A stretch of 64,000 nt of DNA from Mycolicibacterium frederiksbergense (GCF_029893345.1 NZ_JARXVE010000008.1:1-64000), one strand, 5' to 3'; positions 51,399 through 60,560 are shown, counted from the stretch's first letter. The notes: generated by a model from the sequence alone, not told the origin. Made by a program: numbers and translations.

Positions 51399-52108
51399 CG
51401 CGAACCCGACCGTTCAATGACATAACGGCCGAACAGCACATGGGCGGCGCGCCACAACGCGACCAGCCACAGCACCGGGTAGCACACCGCGTAGAGCAGC
51501 TGCCAGTTCGCCAGATCCACCTGGTCGAACGCGGCACCCAGCAGCAGCAGTGGCCCCTGGGTGGGCATGACGTACAACATCGGGTTCGGCCACAATCCCG
51601 AGTAGTAGATCAGCGGCGGCACGAGCAGGATCGCCAGCGGGATGGTGGCGGCGATAAACCAGTCCGTGACCGAGGAAAACGGCAGCGACGTGATGAACCC
51701 CGCCATCAGCATTACCAGCGTGCCGAGCACCACCCCGAGAATCAGCGGCACCGGATGGTAGGCGAACCCGTCGGCGACGGTTGAAACCACGATCGCCACG
51801 AGCAATGAGATTGCCACGAGCACAACAAGTTTAGCGGCGAGGTACTCCCAGAACCGTAACGGTGTCGAGATGATGGCACCGAGGGTTCGTTCCTGTTTCT
51901 CGAAGAACACCGAGCCGCCGATGAAGAAGAATCCGATGATCGCGATGTCGCCGGACAGCACGTAAGGTTCAGCGACCGGGCGCAGGCTGTGCGGCATGGG
52001 CAGCAGGACCGCCAGCCAGATGAGCCCGGAGAACACCCCCGCGTGCAGGAATTTCTGCCTGAGTTGCAGTTTCAGCTCGAGCCGGATCGCGGTCGCCAGC
52101 CTGCTCAT
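51395..52108 (-). CDS. ABC exporter permease 1 (Rv2687c-like)
   Basis: 237 residues with about six hydrophobic helices and the ABC-2-type segment VFFEKQERTLGAIISTPLRF between helices 2 and 3, which contacts the ATPase. Four-base overlaps with the ATPase gene upstream and the second permease downstream show one transcript. It would form a heterodimeric channel with the second permease. Confidence 0.87.
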   Translation of the reverse strand: MSRLATAIRLELKLQLRQKFLHAGVFSGLIWLAVLLPMPHSLRPVAEPYVLSGDIAIIGFFFIGGSVFFEKQERTLGAIISTPLRFWEYLAAKLVVLVAISLLVAIVVSTVADGFAYHPVPLILGVVLGTLVMLMAGFITSLPFSSVTDWFIAATIPLAILLVPPLIYYSGLWPNPMLYVMPTQGPLLLLGAAFDQVDLANWQLLYAVCYPVLWLVALWRAAHVLFGRYVIERSGSR

Positions 52109-53004
52109 GTCAGCCGCTTTCCGGTGACCTCGACGAAGACGTCATCGAGACTGGCTTCGCGACTGTGGATGGTATCGACGTGGTGATCGCGCAATATCGC
52201 ATGAAACTCCGGATCGTCGGCCAGGTCGTCCATCCCGAACTCGGCGGTGGTGAGCTCGCCCCGAACGCGGTACTGCACCCGCACACGGCGTTGGCTGCGC
52301 GCGATCTTCAACTCGGCCGGAGTATCGAGTGCCACGATGGCGCCGTCGACGACGAATGCCACCCGGTCACACAGCTCATCGGCGGTAGACATGTCATGGG
52401 TGGTGAGAAAGATCGTGCAGCCACGCTCCCTCAACCCCATGATGATGTCTTTGACCTTGCGGGCAGTGACGGGGTCGAGTCCTGACGTCGGCTCGTCGAG
52501 GAAGAGTAAGTCGGGATTGTTGAGCAGGGACCGGGCGAATGTCAGCCGCATCTGCATTCCCTTGGAGTACTTGGAAACTCGCGTGTGGGCGGCGTCGGCT
52601 AGGCCGACCGCTTCGAGCAACTCCATCGGATCCGCCGTCGGGCCGTCATACAGTGCCGCGAAGAACCGGAGATTCTCCAGCCCGGTGAGTTTGTGATAGT
52701 GGTTCGGCAGCTCGAATGAGACGCCGACGCGCTGGTAGTAGTCCGGACCCCAGTCCAACGGGTCCTTCCCCCACACCGTGGCGAGCCCGCGGTGGCCGCG
52801 CAGCAGGCCGATCAGGAGCTTCTGGGTGGTGGATTTTCCGGCGCCGCTGGGACCGAGGAACCCGAAGATCTCTCCGCGCCGGACGGTGAAATCCATGTTG
52901 CGGACTGCGGGTTCGGTCGCGTTGGGATAGCTGAATGTCAGCCCTTGCACCTCGATGACATCCGTCATGACGTGCGGGGTTGTAGCCACCGGTGGCATAT
53001 GCAT
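52105..53004 (-). CDS. ABC exporter ATP-binding protein (Rv2688c-like)
   Basis: 299 residues from the ATG at 53004, preceded by AAAGG; a later ATG at 52968 lacks a ribosome binding site. Motifs: Walker A GPSGAGKST, signature-like SKYSKGMQMRLTFARSL, Walker B LLFLDEPTSGLDP, switch His in FLTTHDMS. The C-terminal extension (about 225-299) is typical of drug/antibiotic exporters. It drives efflux through the two permeases that follow and is divergent from a MarR regulator gene. Confidence 0.93.
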   Translation of the reverse strand: MHMPPVATTPHVMTDVIEVQGLTFSYPNATEPAVRNMDFTVRRGEIFGFLGPSGAGKSTTQKLLIGLLRGHRGLATVWGKDPLDWGPDYYQRVGVSFELPNHYHKLTGLENLRFFAALYDGPTADPMELLEAVGLADAAHTRVSKYSKGMQMRLTFARSLLNNPDLLFLDEPTSGLDPVTARKVKDIIMGLRERGCTIFLTTHDMSTADELCDRVAFVVDGAIVALDTPAELKIARSQRRVRVQYRVRGELTTAEFGMDDLADDPEFHAILRDHHVDTIHSREASLDDVFVEVTGKRLT

Positions 53005-53103
53005 CGGTCACCTTTCGGTCGGCGCGCCCGGTCGGGTTTCGACAAGGAGCGCACAGCTGAATAACGTTTCCGACCAGACTTCCCGGAGCACCGGTGATGA
53101 CCG

Positions 53104-53119
53104 TACTAAACTTTCAGTA
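53104..53119. promoter_or_regulatory. Imperfect palindrome in MarR / ABC exporter promoter region
   Basis: TACTAAACTTTCAGTA is palindromic in six of eight pairs and lies in an A/T-rich patch between the divergent exporter and MarR genes, about 35 bases before the MarR start. This is where a MarR autoregulatory operator would be expected. Confidence 0.45.
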
Positions 53120-53154
53120 ATTTGTGAAGACTATTTGGGTTGAGGAGGATTGCG

Positions 53155-53610
53155 GTGTCAACATCGCCAGATCTGCAGCATGCGGCCGAGCAGCTCGCCC
53201 TGACGCTCACCAACCACGGGATGCAACGGATGACCGCCCGGGTATTGGCCACGCTGCTGTTCACCGAACAATCCAGCGTCACGATGGGTGAACTGGCCGA
53301 TACCCTCAACGCCAGCGCCGGCGCGATATCCGGTGCGCTCAAAATGCTCACCTCCGTCGGGCTTGCCGAACGGGTGCCCGCACCGGCAAGTCGGCGCGAG
53401 CATTTTCGGCTGCGTGACGACGCCTGGGCGATTCTGTTCACCAACCAGAACGAGACCATCAGGGCCATGCAGGACGCGGCCGATGCCGGTCTCGCGGTCG
53501 CCGAGGCTCAAGGCCCAGCACGGCAGCGCCTCACCGAGATGCGCGACTTCTACGCCTTCCTGATGGCCGAGATCCCAGCGGTACTCGAGCGGTGGCAGCA
53601 ACGGCGATGA
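53155..53610 (+). CDS. MarR-family regulator divergent from ABC exporter
   Basis: 151 residues from GTG at 53155, with AGGAGG 7 bases upstream. The winged helix covers about 30-100: MTARVLATLLFTEQSSVTMG, then ELADTLNASAGAISGALKML, with the wing VPAPASRREHF. C-terminal helices (residues 105-150) form the dimer interface. The gene is divergent from the three-gene exporter and probably represses it until a drug-like ligand binds. The stop is one base from the convergent TetR gene. Confidence 0.9.
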   Translation: MSTSPDLQHAAEQLALTLTNHGMQRMTARVLATLLFTEQSSVTMGELADTLNASAGAISGALKMLTSVGLAERVPAPASRREHFRLRDDAWAILFTNQNETIRAMQDAADAGLAVAEAQGPARQRLTEMRDFYAFLMAEIPAVLERWQQRR

Positions 53611-53611
53611 T

Positions 53612-54214
53612 TCAGCGCAGCAGACCGACCTGGCGGTACACCGCCCGCAGATACCGCCGCATCTCCTCGGCGTCGGGCGGATCGGGCTGCAGCACACGGT
53701 AAGTCACGGCTCCCACCATCATGTCGATCGCCACCTCGAAATCGGTGTCGGCGGGTACGGTGCCCTCCTCGCGTGCCCGCTCCAGCAAGCGCCGGGCAAG
53801 CTCACGGCGCGGCAGAATGAAGCGCTCCCAGTAAACAGTCATCAGCGCGGGATGACTGACGGCCGAACCGAACACCTTCGCGATCAGTGCCCGGTAGCGC
53901 GGTGTGGTGACCGTGGCGGCAGCACTGTCGATGGCCGCTTCGACCAATCCGTACGGCGACTGCGTCTCGACGGCCTCGGGCGACGCCCAATCCACCTCTT
54001 CGGCGATCAAGGTCTCGATGGCCACGGCGATCACGTCTTCCTTCGTCGACCACCGCCGGTAGATCGCCGGCTTGCCGACACCCGCTTTCTTCGCGATCTG
54101 CTCGATGCTGCTGCCCTCGACGCCCCGCTCGATGAACAGCTGCAGGGCGGCGTCGAGGATCGCGCGATCGACCGCGGCGTCGCGGGGCCGGCCTCGGACA
54201 CCCGGTTGGGTCAT
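53612..54214 (-). CDS. TetR-family regulator co-transcribed with monooxygenase
   Basis: 200 residues. Helix-turn-helix at about 12-60: AVDRAILDAALQLFIERGVE, IEQIAKKAGVGKPAIYRRWS. The C-terminal domain is of the TetR_C_16-like type found beside oxidoreductase genes. Its ATG overlaps the monooxygenase stop by four bases, so it is translated from the same message and probably autoregulates that operon. Confidence 0.93.
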   Translation of the reverse strand: MTQPGVRGRPRDAAVDRAILDAALQLFIERGVEGSSIEQIAKKAGVGKPAIYRRWSTKEDVIAVAIETLIAEEVDWASPEAVETQSPYGLVEAAIDSAAATVTTPRYRALIAKVFGSAVSHPALMTVYWERFILPRRELARRLLERAREEGTVPADTDFEVAIDMMVGAVTYRVLQPDPPDAEEMRRYLRAVYRQVGLLR

Positions 54215-55728
54215 CGAGTGCTCCCGGTGGTCAAGGCCGCAATGAGCCAGCGGTGCAAGCCATCCACCTCATCGGGACTGCCGCGCCATGCCAAATGGGC
54301 GTCCGGCCGGATCAGCATCATCTGGTCATCGTCGTAACGCAGGACCCCGACAAACTCGCCGAGCCGATCCCGAACCGGGTCGAGGGGCTGCCCGGCGGGC
54401 GCGCCCGGCGGAAGCAGCACCGCCCACCGCCCGCCCAGCTCGCGGTGCAGGCGGGTGCGGGTGCCGTCCGTACGGGTGCAGGGCAGGTCGGCGATCCGAT
54501 CGCCGGGCCGCGGTTTGCGCCCCCGGCCGCCAAGCGGGCCTTTGCGGTAGCTCACCCACAACTGAGAGGTCGAGTAGGTGGTCCACCGCTGGACGACGGC
54601 CAGGCCGAAAATGCGCGGTATGACGTGGTCGCGCAGGAAGCGGCCCAGCGGATTGTTCACGACGTTGACGCGCGTCACCGCGCTGGTGCCGCGCAGCACC
54701 TCGGTGGCCAGCGGTCGACGCTCGGCCTCGTAGGTGTCGATCAGCGCGTCGGCGGCCCGGTCACGCACTACCAGAGCAAGTTTGAAGGCCAGATTCTCCG
54801 CGTCGCCGATACCGGTCAGCATGCCCTGGCCACCGAACGGCGCGTGCGCGTGGGCGGCGTCACCGGCAATCAGGACCCGCCCCCGCCGATAGGTGTCCGC
54901 CAGCCGGCGATGCACGGTGAACACCGACAGCCATTCGGCGTCACCGACCCGCACCTCCCGCCCGGTGCGGTGCGGCAGGATCTGCCGGATCCGGTCCAAA
55001 ATGTCTGCCTCGCTTGGCTTTTCGTCCATGCCGGGGTCGTAGGCGAGAATCCGCCACAGGTCGTCGCGGCCGCTGGTATCGGGCATCGGCATCGCGCCGA
55101 GCATGCCGTCGGGATGAATCCAGCCGGTCGTGCCGCTTCGGTCGAGGTCCCAGTCCAGGTGCACATCGGCGAGCAGGAAGCGTTCGGTGAGCCTGACCCC
55201 GGGAAAGTCGATATCGGCCAGTTGCCGGGTGGCGCTGGTCGTGCCGTCACAGCCGACCAGCCACCGCGCGCCGATCAGCTCGCCGTCACCGAGTTCGGCC
55301 ACCACGGTGTCACCCTGCTGCCGCAGACCGACCAGCGGCCTACCCCACTCCGGCTCGACACCGAGCTCCGCCAGTCGAGCACGCAGCGCTGCCTCGATCC
55401 TGGCCTGGGACACCACCATCGGCGGGGCGGCGGTGCGCATGCCGGGGTCGCCGAACTCCACGGTCATCACCGGCCGATCGCCCAGATAGTTGGTGATGCG
55501 CATGGCGCGCAGCGACTCATCCGGCAGCGTGCCCAATGCACCGATCCGGTTGAGCACCTCCGAACCACGGGCGTGCAGAAAGTTGGCCCGCGACGTTGTC
55601 GCCGGCCCCGTCGCGCGGTCGACGACCCGCACCGAAAGGCCGTGCAATCGCAGGCAGCAGGCCAACGTCAAACCGGTCGGCCCGGCCCCCACCACGACGA
55701 CATCGGCATCCGCGGAACTACCGGTCAT
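54211..55728 (-). CDS. FAD-dependent aromatic monooxygenase (PheA/TfdB/MhpA type)
   Basis: 505 residues from the ATG at 55728 (MTGSSADADVVVVGAG). Class A flavoprotein hydroxylase motifs are present: N-terminal dinucleotide-binding VVVVGAGPTGLTLACCLRLH, the middle DG-type motif VGCDGTTSATRQ and the second FAD motif LIAGDAAHAHAPFGGQGML. These enzymes hydroxylate phenolic or polyketide-like substrates, or inactivate drugs such as rifampicin, using NAD(P)H and oxygen. The actual substrate is not clear from the sequence. The TetR gene is coupled directly downstream. Confidence 0.9.
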   Translation of the reverse strand: MTGSSADADVVVVGAGPTGLTLACCLRLHGLSVRVVDRATGPATTSRANFLHARGSEVLNRIGALGTLPDESLRAMRITNYLGDRPVMTVEFGDPGMRTAAPPMVVSQARIEAALRARLAELGVEPEWGRPLVGLRQQGDTVVAELGDGELIGARWLVGCDGTTSATRQLADIDFPGVRLTERFLLADVHLDWDLDRSGTTGWIHPDGMLGAMPMPDTSGRDDLWRILAYDPGMDEKPSEADILDRIRQILPHRTGREVRVGDAEWLSVFTVHRRLADTYRRGRVLIAGDAAHAHAPFGGQGMLTGIGDAENLAFKLALVVRDRAADALIDTYEAERRPLATEVLRGTSAVTRVNVVNNPLGRFLRDHVIPRIFGLAVVQRWTTYSTSQLWVSYRKGPLGGRGRKPRPGDRIADLPCTRTDGTRTRLHRELGGRWAVLLPPGAPAGQPLDPVRDRLGEFVGVLRYDDDQMMLIRPDAHLAWRGSPDEVDGLHRWLIAALTTGSTR

Positions 55729-55898
55729 CGAAATATCGTAACGACCCCGTTTCGTAATGTAAATGCCGAAACGGCCTCGGCTGGGGTGCTCGCCACCCCT
55801 TGCCAATCACCCGGACCAATTACTAGGATATCCAAGTATCTCGGGTGAACCCCGGACCTCATTCCTGCATCAACGCGCCTCTCTTTGGACGGAACGCC

Positions 55899-57419
55899 AT
55901 GACCACTCAGATTCCCCACTTCATCAACGGCCAGCGCACCACCGCTGGGTCCACCCGCACCGCCGACGTGCTCAACCCCAGCACCGGCAAGGTGCAGGCG
56001 CAGGTGGTGCTGGCGTCGGCAGCCGATGTCGACGCCGCCGTCGCCGGCGCCGCGGAGGCCCAGAAGGAATGGGCTGCCTACAACCCGCAGCGCCGCGCCC
56101 GGGTGCTGATGAAGTTCATCGAACTGGTGAACCAGAACTCCAACGAGCTGGCCGAACTGCTCTCGCTCGAGCACGGCAAGACCGTGGCCGACTCGCTGGG
56201 CGACATCCAGCGCGGCATCGAGGTCATCGAGTTCTCGATCGGCATCCCGCACCTGCTCAAGGGCGAGTTCACCGAGGGCGCCGGCACCGGCATCGATGTC
56301 TACTCGATCCGCCAGCCGCTGGGCGTGGTCGCCGGCATCACCCCGTTCAACTTCCCGGCGATGATCCCGCTGTGGAAGGCCGGCCCCGCGCTGGCCTGCG
56401 GAAACGCGTTCATTCTCAAGCCGTCCGAGCGCGACCCCTCGGTTCCGCTGCGGCTGGCCGAGCTGTTCATCGAGGCCGGGCTGCCGGCCGGTGTGTTCCA
56501 GGTGGTCCAGGGCGACAAGGAAGCTGTCGACGCGATCCTGGAGCACCCGGAGATCAAGGCGGTCGGCTTCGTCGGCAGCTCCGACATCGCGCAGTACATC
56601 TACGCCGGCGCGGCCGCGCACGGTAAGCGCGCCCAGTGCTTCGGCGGCGCCAAGAACCACATGATCGTCATGCCCGACGCCGATCTGGATCAGGCCGTCG
56701 ACGCACTGATCGGCGCCGGGTACGGCAGTGCCGGCGAGCGTTGCATGGCGATCAGTGTCGCCGTGCCGGTCGGCGAAGACACCGCCAACCGGTTGCGCGC
56801 CCGCCTCGTCGAGCGGGTCAACCAGCTGCGCGTCGGCCACAGCCTGGACCCCAAGGCCGACTACGGACCACTGGTCACCGGGGCCGCGCTGGAGCGGGTG
56901 CGCGACTACATCGGCCAGGGCGTCGAGGCCGGCGCCGAGCTGGTGGTCGACGGCCGTGAGCGGGCCAGCAACGAACTCACCTTCGGCGACGACAACCTGG
57001 AGAGCGGCTACTTCATCGGGCCCACCCTGTTCGACCACGTCACCACCGACATGTCGATCTACACCGACGAGATCTTCGGACCGGTGCTGTGCATCGTGCG
57101 TGCGCACGACTACGAAGAGGCGCTGCGGCTGCCGACCGAACATGAGTACGGCAACGGCGTGGCGATCTTCACCCGCGACGGCGACGCCGCCCGCGACTTC
57201 GTGTCGCGCGTGCAGGTCGGCATGGTCGGCGTCAACGTGCCGATCCCGGTTCCGGTGGCCTACCACACCTTCGGCGGCTGGAAGCGGTCCGGATTCGGCG
57301 ACCTCAACCAGCACGGGCCGCATTCGATCCTGTTCTACACCAAGACCAAGACCGTCACCGAGCGGTGGCCGTCGGGCATCAAAGATGGCGCCGAGTTCGT
57401 CATCCCGACCATGAAGTAG
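55899..57419 (+). CDS. mmsA: Methylmalonate-semialdehyde dehydrogenase (CoA-acylating)
   Basis: 506 residues from the ATG at 55899 (MTTQIPHFINGQRT). The aldehyde dehydrogenase fold has GITPFNFPAMIPLWKAGPAL, FVGSSDIAQYIYAGAAAHGK and the MMSDH-type catalytic Cys in GSAGERCMAISVAVP. It converts methylmalonate semialdehyde from valine (or malonate semialdehyde) to propionyl-CoA or acetyl-CoA. It heads the mmsA, acyl-CoA dehydrogenase, mmsB operon, as in Rv0753c-Rv0751c. Confidence 0.96.
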   Translation: MTTQIPHFINGQRTTAGSTRTADVLNPSTGKVQAQVVLASAADVDAAVAGAAEAQKEWAAYNPQRRARVLMKFIELVNQNSNELAELLSLEHGKTVADSLGDIQRGIEVIEFSIGIPHLLKGEFTEGAGTGIDVYSIRQPLGVVAGITPFNFPAMIPLWKAGPALACGNAFILKPSERDPSVPLRLAELFIEAGLPAGVFQVVQGDKEAVDAILEHPEIKAVGFVGSSDIAQYIYAGAAAHGKRAQCFGGAKNHMIVMPDADLDQAVDALIGAGYGSAGERCMAISVAVPVGEDTANRLRARLVERVNQLRVGHSLDPKADYGPLVTGAALERVRDYIGQGVEAGAELVVDGRERASNELTFGDDNLESGYFIGPTLFDHVTTDMSIYTDEIFGPVLCIVRAHDYEEALRLPTEHEYGNGVAIFTRDGDAARDFVSRVQVGMVGVNVPIPVPVAYHTFGGWKRSGFGDLNQHGPHSILFYTKTKTVTERWPSGIKDGAEFVIPTMK

Positions 57420-57425
57420 CGGACC

Positions 57426-57446
57426 GACGAGCGCTTGCGCGAGGAA
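57426..57446 (+). repeat. 21-bp dispersed intergenic element, copy 2
   Basis: Identical over 21 bases to the element at 6142-6162 (read on the minus strand there) and located 6 bases after the mmsA stop. Its purine-rich end GAGGAA runs into AAG and provides the ribosome binding site for the next gene at 57458. Confidence 0.6.
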
Positions 57447-57457
57447 AAGAACAACCA

Positions 57458-58627
57458 GTGAATCTGCATGACCCGTACAGCCTGAGCGAAGACGATCGAG
57501 TAATTACCGAGACGGCGGCTGCGTTCGCCGAAAAGCGCATCGCGCCATACGCGTTGGAATGGGATGAGACCCATCACTTCCCCACCGACGTATTGCGCGA
57601 GGCGGCCGAACTCGGCATGGGAGCGATCTACTGCGGCGAGGACACCGGTGGCAGCGGGCTGCGCCGCCTGGATGCGGTGCGCATCTTCGAGGCCCTCGCC
57701 GCCGCCGACCCGACCCTGGCGGCGTTCCTGTCCATCCACAACATGTGCGCGTGGATGGTGGACAGCTTCGGCACCGAGGAGCAGCGCAAGACCTGGGTGC
57801 CCAGGCTGGCCTCGATGGAGGCCATCGCCAGCTACTGCCTGACCGAGCCGGGAGCCGGCTCGGACGCGGCAGCGTTGCGCACCAAGGCCGTTCGCGACGG
57901 GGACGACTACATCCTCGACGGGGTCAAGCAGTTCATCTCCGGCGCGGGCAGCTCGGACGTGTATGTGGTGATGGCCCGCACGGGTGCTGACGGCCCGAAG
58001 GGCATCTCTACCTTCGTGGTCGAAAAGGACACGCCGGGGCTGAGTTTCGGTGCCACAGAACAGAAGATGGGCTGGAATGCCCAGCCCACCGCGCAGGTGA
58101 TCTTCGAGGGCGTGCGGGTTCCGGCGGACGCCCTGCTGGGCGCCACCGAGGGCACCGGGTTCGGGATCGCGATGAACGGCCTGAACGGCGGCCGGCTCAA
58201 CATCGCGGCCTGCTCGCTGGGCGGGGCACAGGCCGCCTACGACAAGACGTTGAGCTACCTCGCCGACCGGCAGGCCTTCGGCGGTGCCCTGCTCGACGAG
58301 CCGACCATCCGGTTCACCCTCGCCGATATGGCCACCGGCCTGGAAACATCGCGAAACATGTTGTGGCGGGCGGCCTCCGCGCTGGATACCGATCACCCCG
58401 ACAAGGTGACGTTGTGTGCGATGGCCAAGCTCTATGTCACCGACAAGTGCTTCGAGGTGGCCGATCAGGCGCTGCAGTTGCACGGCGGCTACGGCTATCT
58501 GCGTGAGTACGGTCTGGAGAAAATCGTCCGGGATCTGCGGGTGCACCGCATCCTTGAGGGAACCAACGAAATCATGCGCGTGGTGATCGGGCGGTCCGAA
58601 TCGTCGCGTGCACGCAACTCTGCATAG
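57458..58627 (+). CDS. Acyl-CoA dehydrogenase, probable isobutyryl-CoA dehydrogenase
   Basis: 389 residues from GTG at 57458. It has the FAD-binding acyl-CoA dehydrogenase fold with YCLTEPGAGSDAAAL, the SGLNGGRLNIAACSLGGAQA-like helix region and the catalytic Glu close to the end in RILEGTNEIMRVVIGRS. Placement between mmsA and mmsB points to isobutyryl-CoA oxidation in valine breakdown (fadE9 in M. tuberculosis by position). The exact acyl chain is inferred from context. Confidence 0.94.
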   Translation: MNLHDPYSLSEDDRVITETAAAFAEKRIAPYALEWDETHHFPTDVLREAAELGMGAIYCGEDTGGSGLRRLDAVRIFEALAAADPTLAAFLSIHNMCAWMVDSFGTEEQRKTWVPRLASMEAIASYCLTEPGAGSDAAALRTKAVRDGDDYILDGVKQFISGAGSSDVYVVMARTGADGPKGISTFVVEKDTPGLSFGATEQKMGWNAQPTAQVIFEGVRVPADALLGATEGTGFGIAMNGLNGGRLNIAACSLGGAQAAYDKTLSYLADRQAFGGALLDEPTIRFTLADMATGLETSRNMLWRAASALDTDHPDKVTLCAMAKLYVTDKCFEVADQALQLHGGYGYLREYGLEKIVRDLRVHRILEGTNEIMRVVIGRSESSRARNSA

Positions 58628-58636
58628 GAGGGGTAC

Positions 58637-59509
58637 GTGAGCACGATCGCGTTCTTGGGGCTGGGCAATATGGGCGGGCCGATGGCCGCCAACCTGGTGA
58701 CCGCCGGGCACACCGTGCGTGGTTTCGACCCGGTGCCCGCGGCGCAGGAAGCGGCAAAGGCCAACGGCATCAACGTGTTCGCCACCGGCGCGGAGGCGGT
58801 CACCGGTGCCGACGTGGTGATCACCATGCTGCCCAACGGGGCATTGGTGAAGAGCTGCTACGCCGAGGTGCTGCCCACCGCCGCCGAGGGTGCGTTGTTC
58901 ATCGACAGCTCCACGATCTCGGTCGATGACGCTCGCGAGGTGCACAAGCTGGCGCTCGATCACGGATTCGCCCAGCTTGACGCCCCGGTGTCCGGCGGCG
59001 TCAAGGGCGCGGTGGCCGGCACGCTGGCCTTCATGGTGGGCGGTGAGGATGATGCCGTCGAGCGCGGTCGCGCGGTGCTGGAACCCATGGCGGGCAAGAT
59101 CATTCACTGCGGTGCCACCGGCGCCGGCCAGGCCGCCAAGGTCTGCAACAACATGGTGCTGGCAGTGCAGCAGATCGCCGTCGGCGAAGCGTTCGTGTTG
59201 GCCGAGAACCTCGGCCTGGACAAGCAGGCTTTGTTCGACGTGATCACCGGCGCGACCGGCAACTGCTGGGCGGTGCAGGTGAATTGCCCGGTGCCTGGAC
59301 CTGTTCCCACGTCCCCGGCCAACAATGATTTCAAGCCGGGGTTCGCCACCGCGCTGATGAACAAGGACCTCGGCCTGGCCATGGCGGCGGTGGAATCCAC
59401 GGGATCGGCGGCCCCGCTGGGCAGCCATGCCGCCGAGATCTATCGGAAGTACGCCGTCGACCATGCCGACAAGGACTTCAGCGCGGTGATCGAGACGCTG
59501 CGCGGCTGA
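58637..59509 (+). CDS. mmsB: 3-hydroxyisobutyrate dehydrogenase
   Basis: 290 residues from GTG at 58637 with AGGAGG upstream. Features of the beta-hydroxyacid dehydrogenase family: FLGLGNMGGPMAANLVTAGH, the substrate motif LDAPVSGGVKGAVAG and the catalytic Lys in GQAAKVCNNMVLAVQQ. It oxidises 3-hydroxyisobutyrate to methylmalonate semialdehyde, the substrate of MmsA, so the three genes cover consecutive valine steps. Confidence 0.96.
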   Translation: MSTIAFLGLGNMGGPMAANLVTAGHTVRGFDPVPAAQEAAKANGINVFATGAEAVTGADVVITMLPNGALVKSCYAEVLPTAAEGALFIDSSTISVDDAREVHKLALDHGFAQLDAPVSGGVKGAVAGTLAFMVGGEDDAVERGRAVLEPMAGKIIHCGATGAGQAAKVCNNMVLAVQQIAVGEAFVLAENLGLDKQALFDVITGATGNCWAVQVNCPVPGPVPTSPANNDFKPGFATALMNKDLGLAMAAVESTGSAAPLGSHAAEIYRKYAVDHADKDFSAVIETLRG

Positions 59510-59524
59510 TTCGCGTTCGCGTTC

Positions 59525-59591
59525 GTAACGTGGTGGCGCCGAAAACCGAGTTTCGCCACCGCCACGTTACAAACGCGGCCCGCCGCGGTGT
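59525..59591. repeat. Hairpin plus 23-bp direct repeat, left flank of DUF559 copy 2
   Basis: An imperfect hairpin (GTAACGTGGTGGCG at 59525-59538 against CGCCACCGCCACGTTAC at 59554-59570) is joined to a 23-base element at 59569-59591. The same 23 bases reappear at 60513-60535 beyond the other end of the DUF559 gene. The hairpin may also terminate mmsB and the convergent gene. Confidence 0.75.
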
Positions 59592-60427
59592 TACGACCGC
59601 GAAGCCCATGCCTTGGCAAGCCTTCCGAGAACGGTGGCCTCGCCGTCGCGGCAGGTGATCCGAATGATGATCCAGCCCATTTCGATCATTTCGTCGATGC
59701 GGGCGATGTCCTTGCGGAGAATGTCGGGATCCGTGTGGTGTTGCCCTTCGTACTCGATCGCGATCTTCAGCTCAGGCCAGGCAGTATCGACCTCCCCGAT
59801 CAATACGCCGTACTCGTTGTAAATAGGGTGCTGTGTCTGTGGCGGCGGATAGCCCGCGCGAACAACCAACAGCCGCAACCAGGTTTCCTTCGGCGATTCG
59901 GCTCCGGGATCGACCAGGGCGATGCTCGCACGCGCCCGCTTCATGCCCTTGCGCCCGGCGTGCCGCTGTGCCGCCAGTTCGATGTCGGCGACTTTCAGGC
60001 GAGCGGCGCGCGCGAGCGCATCGACTGCGGCCACGGCGGCATCTTCGGGCAGTCGACAGGCCAAATCCACCGCCGTGCGGGCCGGGGTGGTCAGCCGGAT
60101 GTCGCCGATCAGACAGATTTCGTCATCGTCGACCGCATCGGCCCACGCGACGACGCCGGGGGTCGGTCGCCGGTTGGTATCAAGAATGTTGGCGGGTAGC
60201 GCCGGATCGATCCAGCGGGCACCGTGCAGCGCCGAAGCCGAGTATCCGGCCAGCACACCCCGCCGCCGTGACCGCAGCCAGCTGGCTTTGGCCCGCAGCA
60301 CCGCGGTAGGCCGGGTTCCACGCGGGACATAGATGTCGTGGTGCACGGCGATGAACCGGGCGCGCAATTCGTGGCGGGTCAGCTTCTTGGCGGCAATCGC
60401 CTCGCTGCCGATAAACGGTTCCACCAT
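59591..60427 (-). CDS. DUF559-family protein (Vsr/PD-(D/E)XK-like nuclease fold), copy 2
   Basis: 278 residues, paralogue of the gene at 149-997. N-terminal part: KLTRHELRARFIAVHHDIYV, YSASALHGARWIDPAL and TTPARTAVDLACRLP, resembling the AbiEi-like region. C-terminal DUF559 part: GEVDTAWPELKIAIEYEGQH then TDPDILRKDIARIDEMIEMG. The conserved Asp, Glu and Lys are compatible with an active nuclease, but activity is unproven. Its stop codon touches one copy of a 23-base direct repeat, and the matching copies lie about 85 bases upstream of its start. Confidence 0.77.
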   Translation of the reverse strand: MVEPFIGSEAIAAKKLTRHELRARFIAVHHDIYVPRGTRPTAVLRAKASWLRSRRRGVLAGYSASALHGARWIDPALPANILDTNRRPTPGVVAWADAVDDDEICLIGDIRLTTPARTAVDLACRLPEDAAVAAVDALARAARLKVADIELAAQRHAGRKGMKRARASIALVDPGAESPKETWLRLLVVRAGYPPPQTQHPIYNEYGVLIGEVDTAWPELKIAIEYEGQHHTDPDILRKDIARIDEMIEMGWIIIRITCRDGEATVLGRLAKAWASRS

Positions 60428-60464
60428 GCGAGAGGAGTGTGCCCGCGCCCACTGACAGCCTCAC

Positions 60465-60560
60465 GTTCGTAACGCCAGGGCGATGAAACTCGAGATTCGC
60501 CGCCACGACGTCACAAACGCGGCCCGCCGCGGTGTCGCAAACGCGGCCTGCCGCGGTGTC
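60465..60560. repeat. Right-flank repeats of DUF559 copy 2, including 24-bp tandem pair
   Basis: Positions 60465-60512 are a diverged copy of the hairpin sequence at 59521-59568 in the same orientation (shared cgttcgtaacg and attcgcc-type blocks). They are followed by the exact 23-base element at 60513-60535, then an almost identical second unit at 60537-60559, giving a 24-base tandem repeat. The HAD gene stop lies 6 bases further on. Confidence 0.75.
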
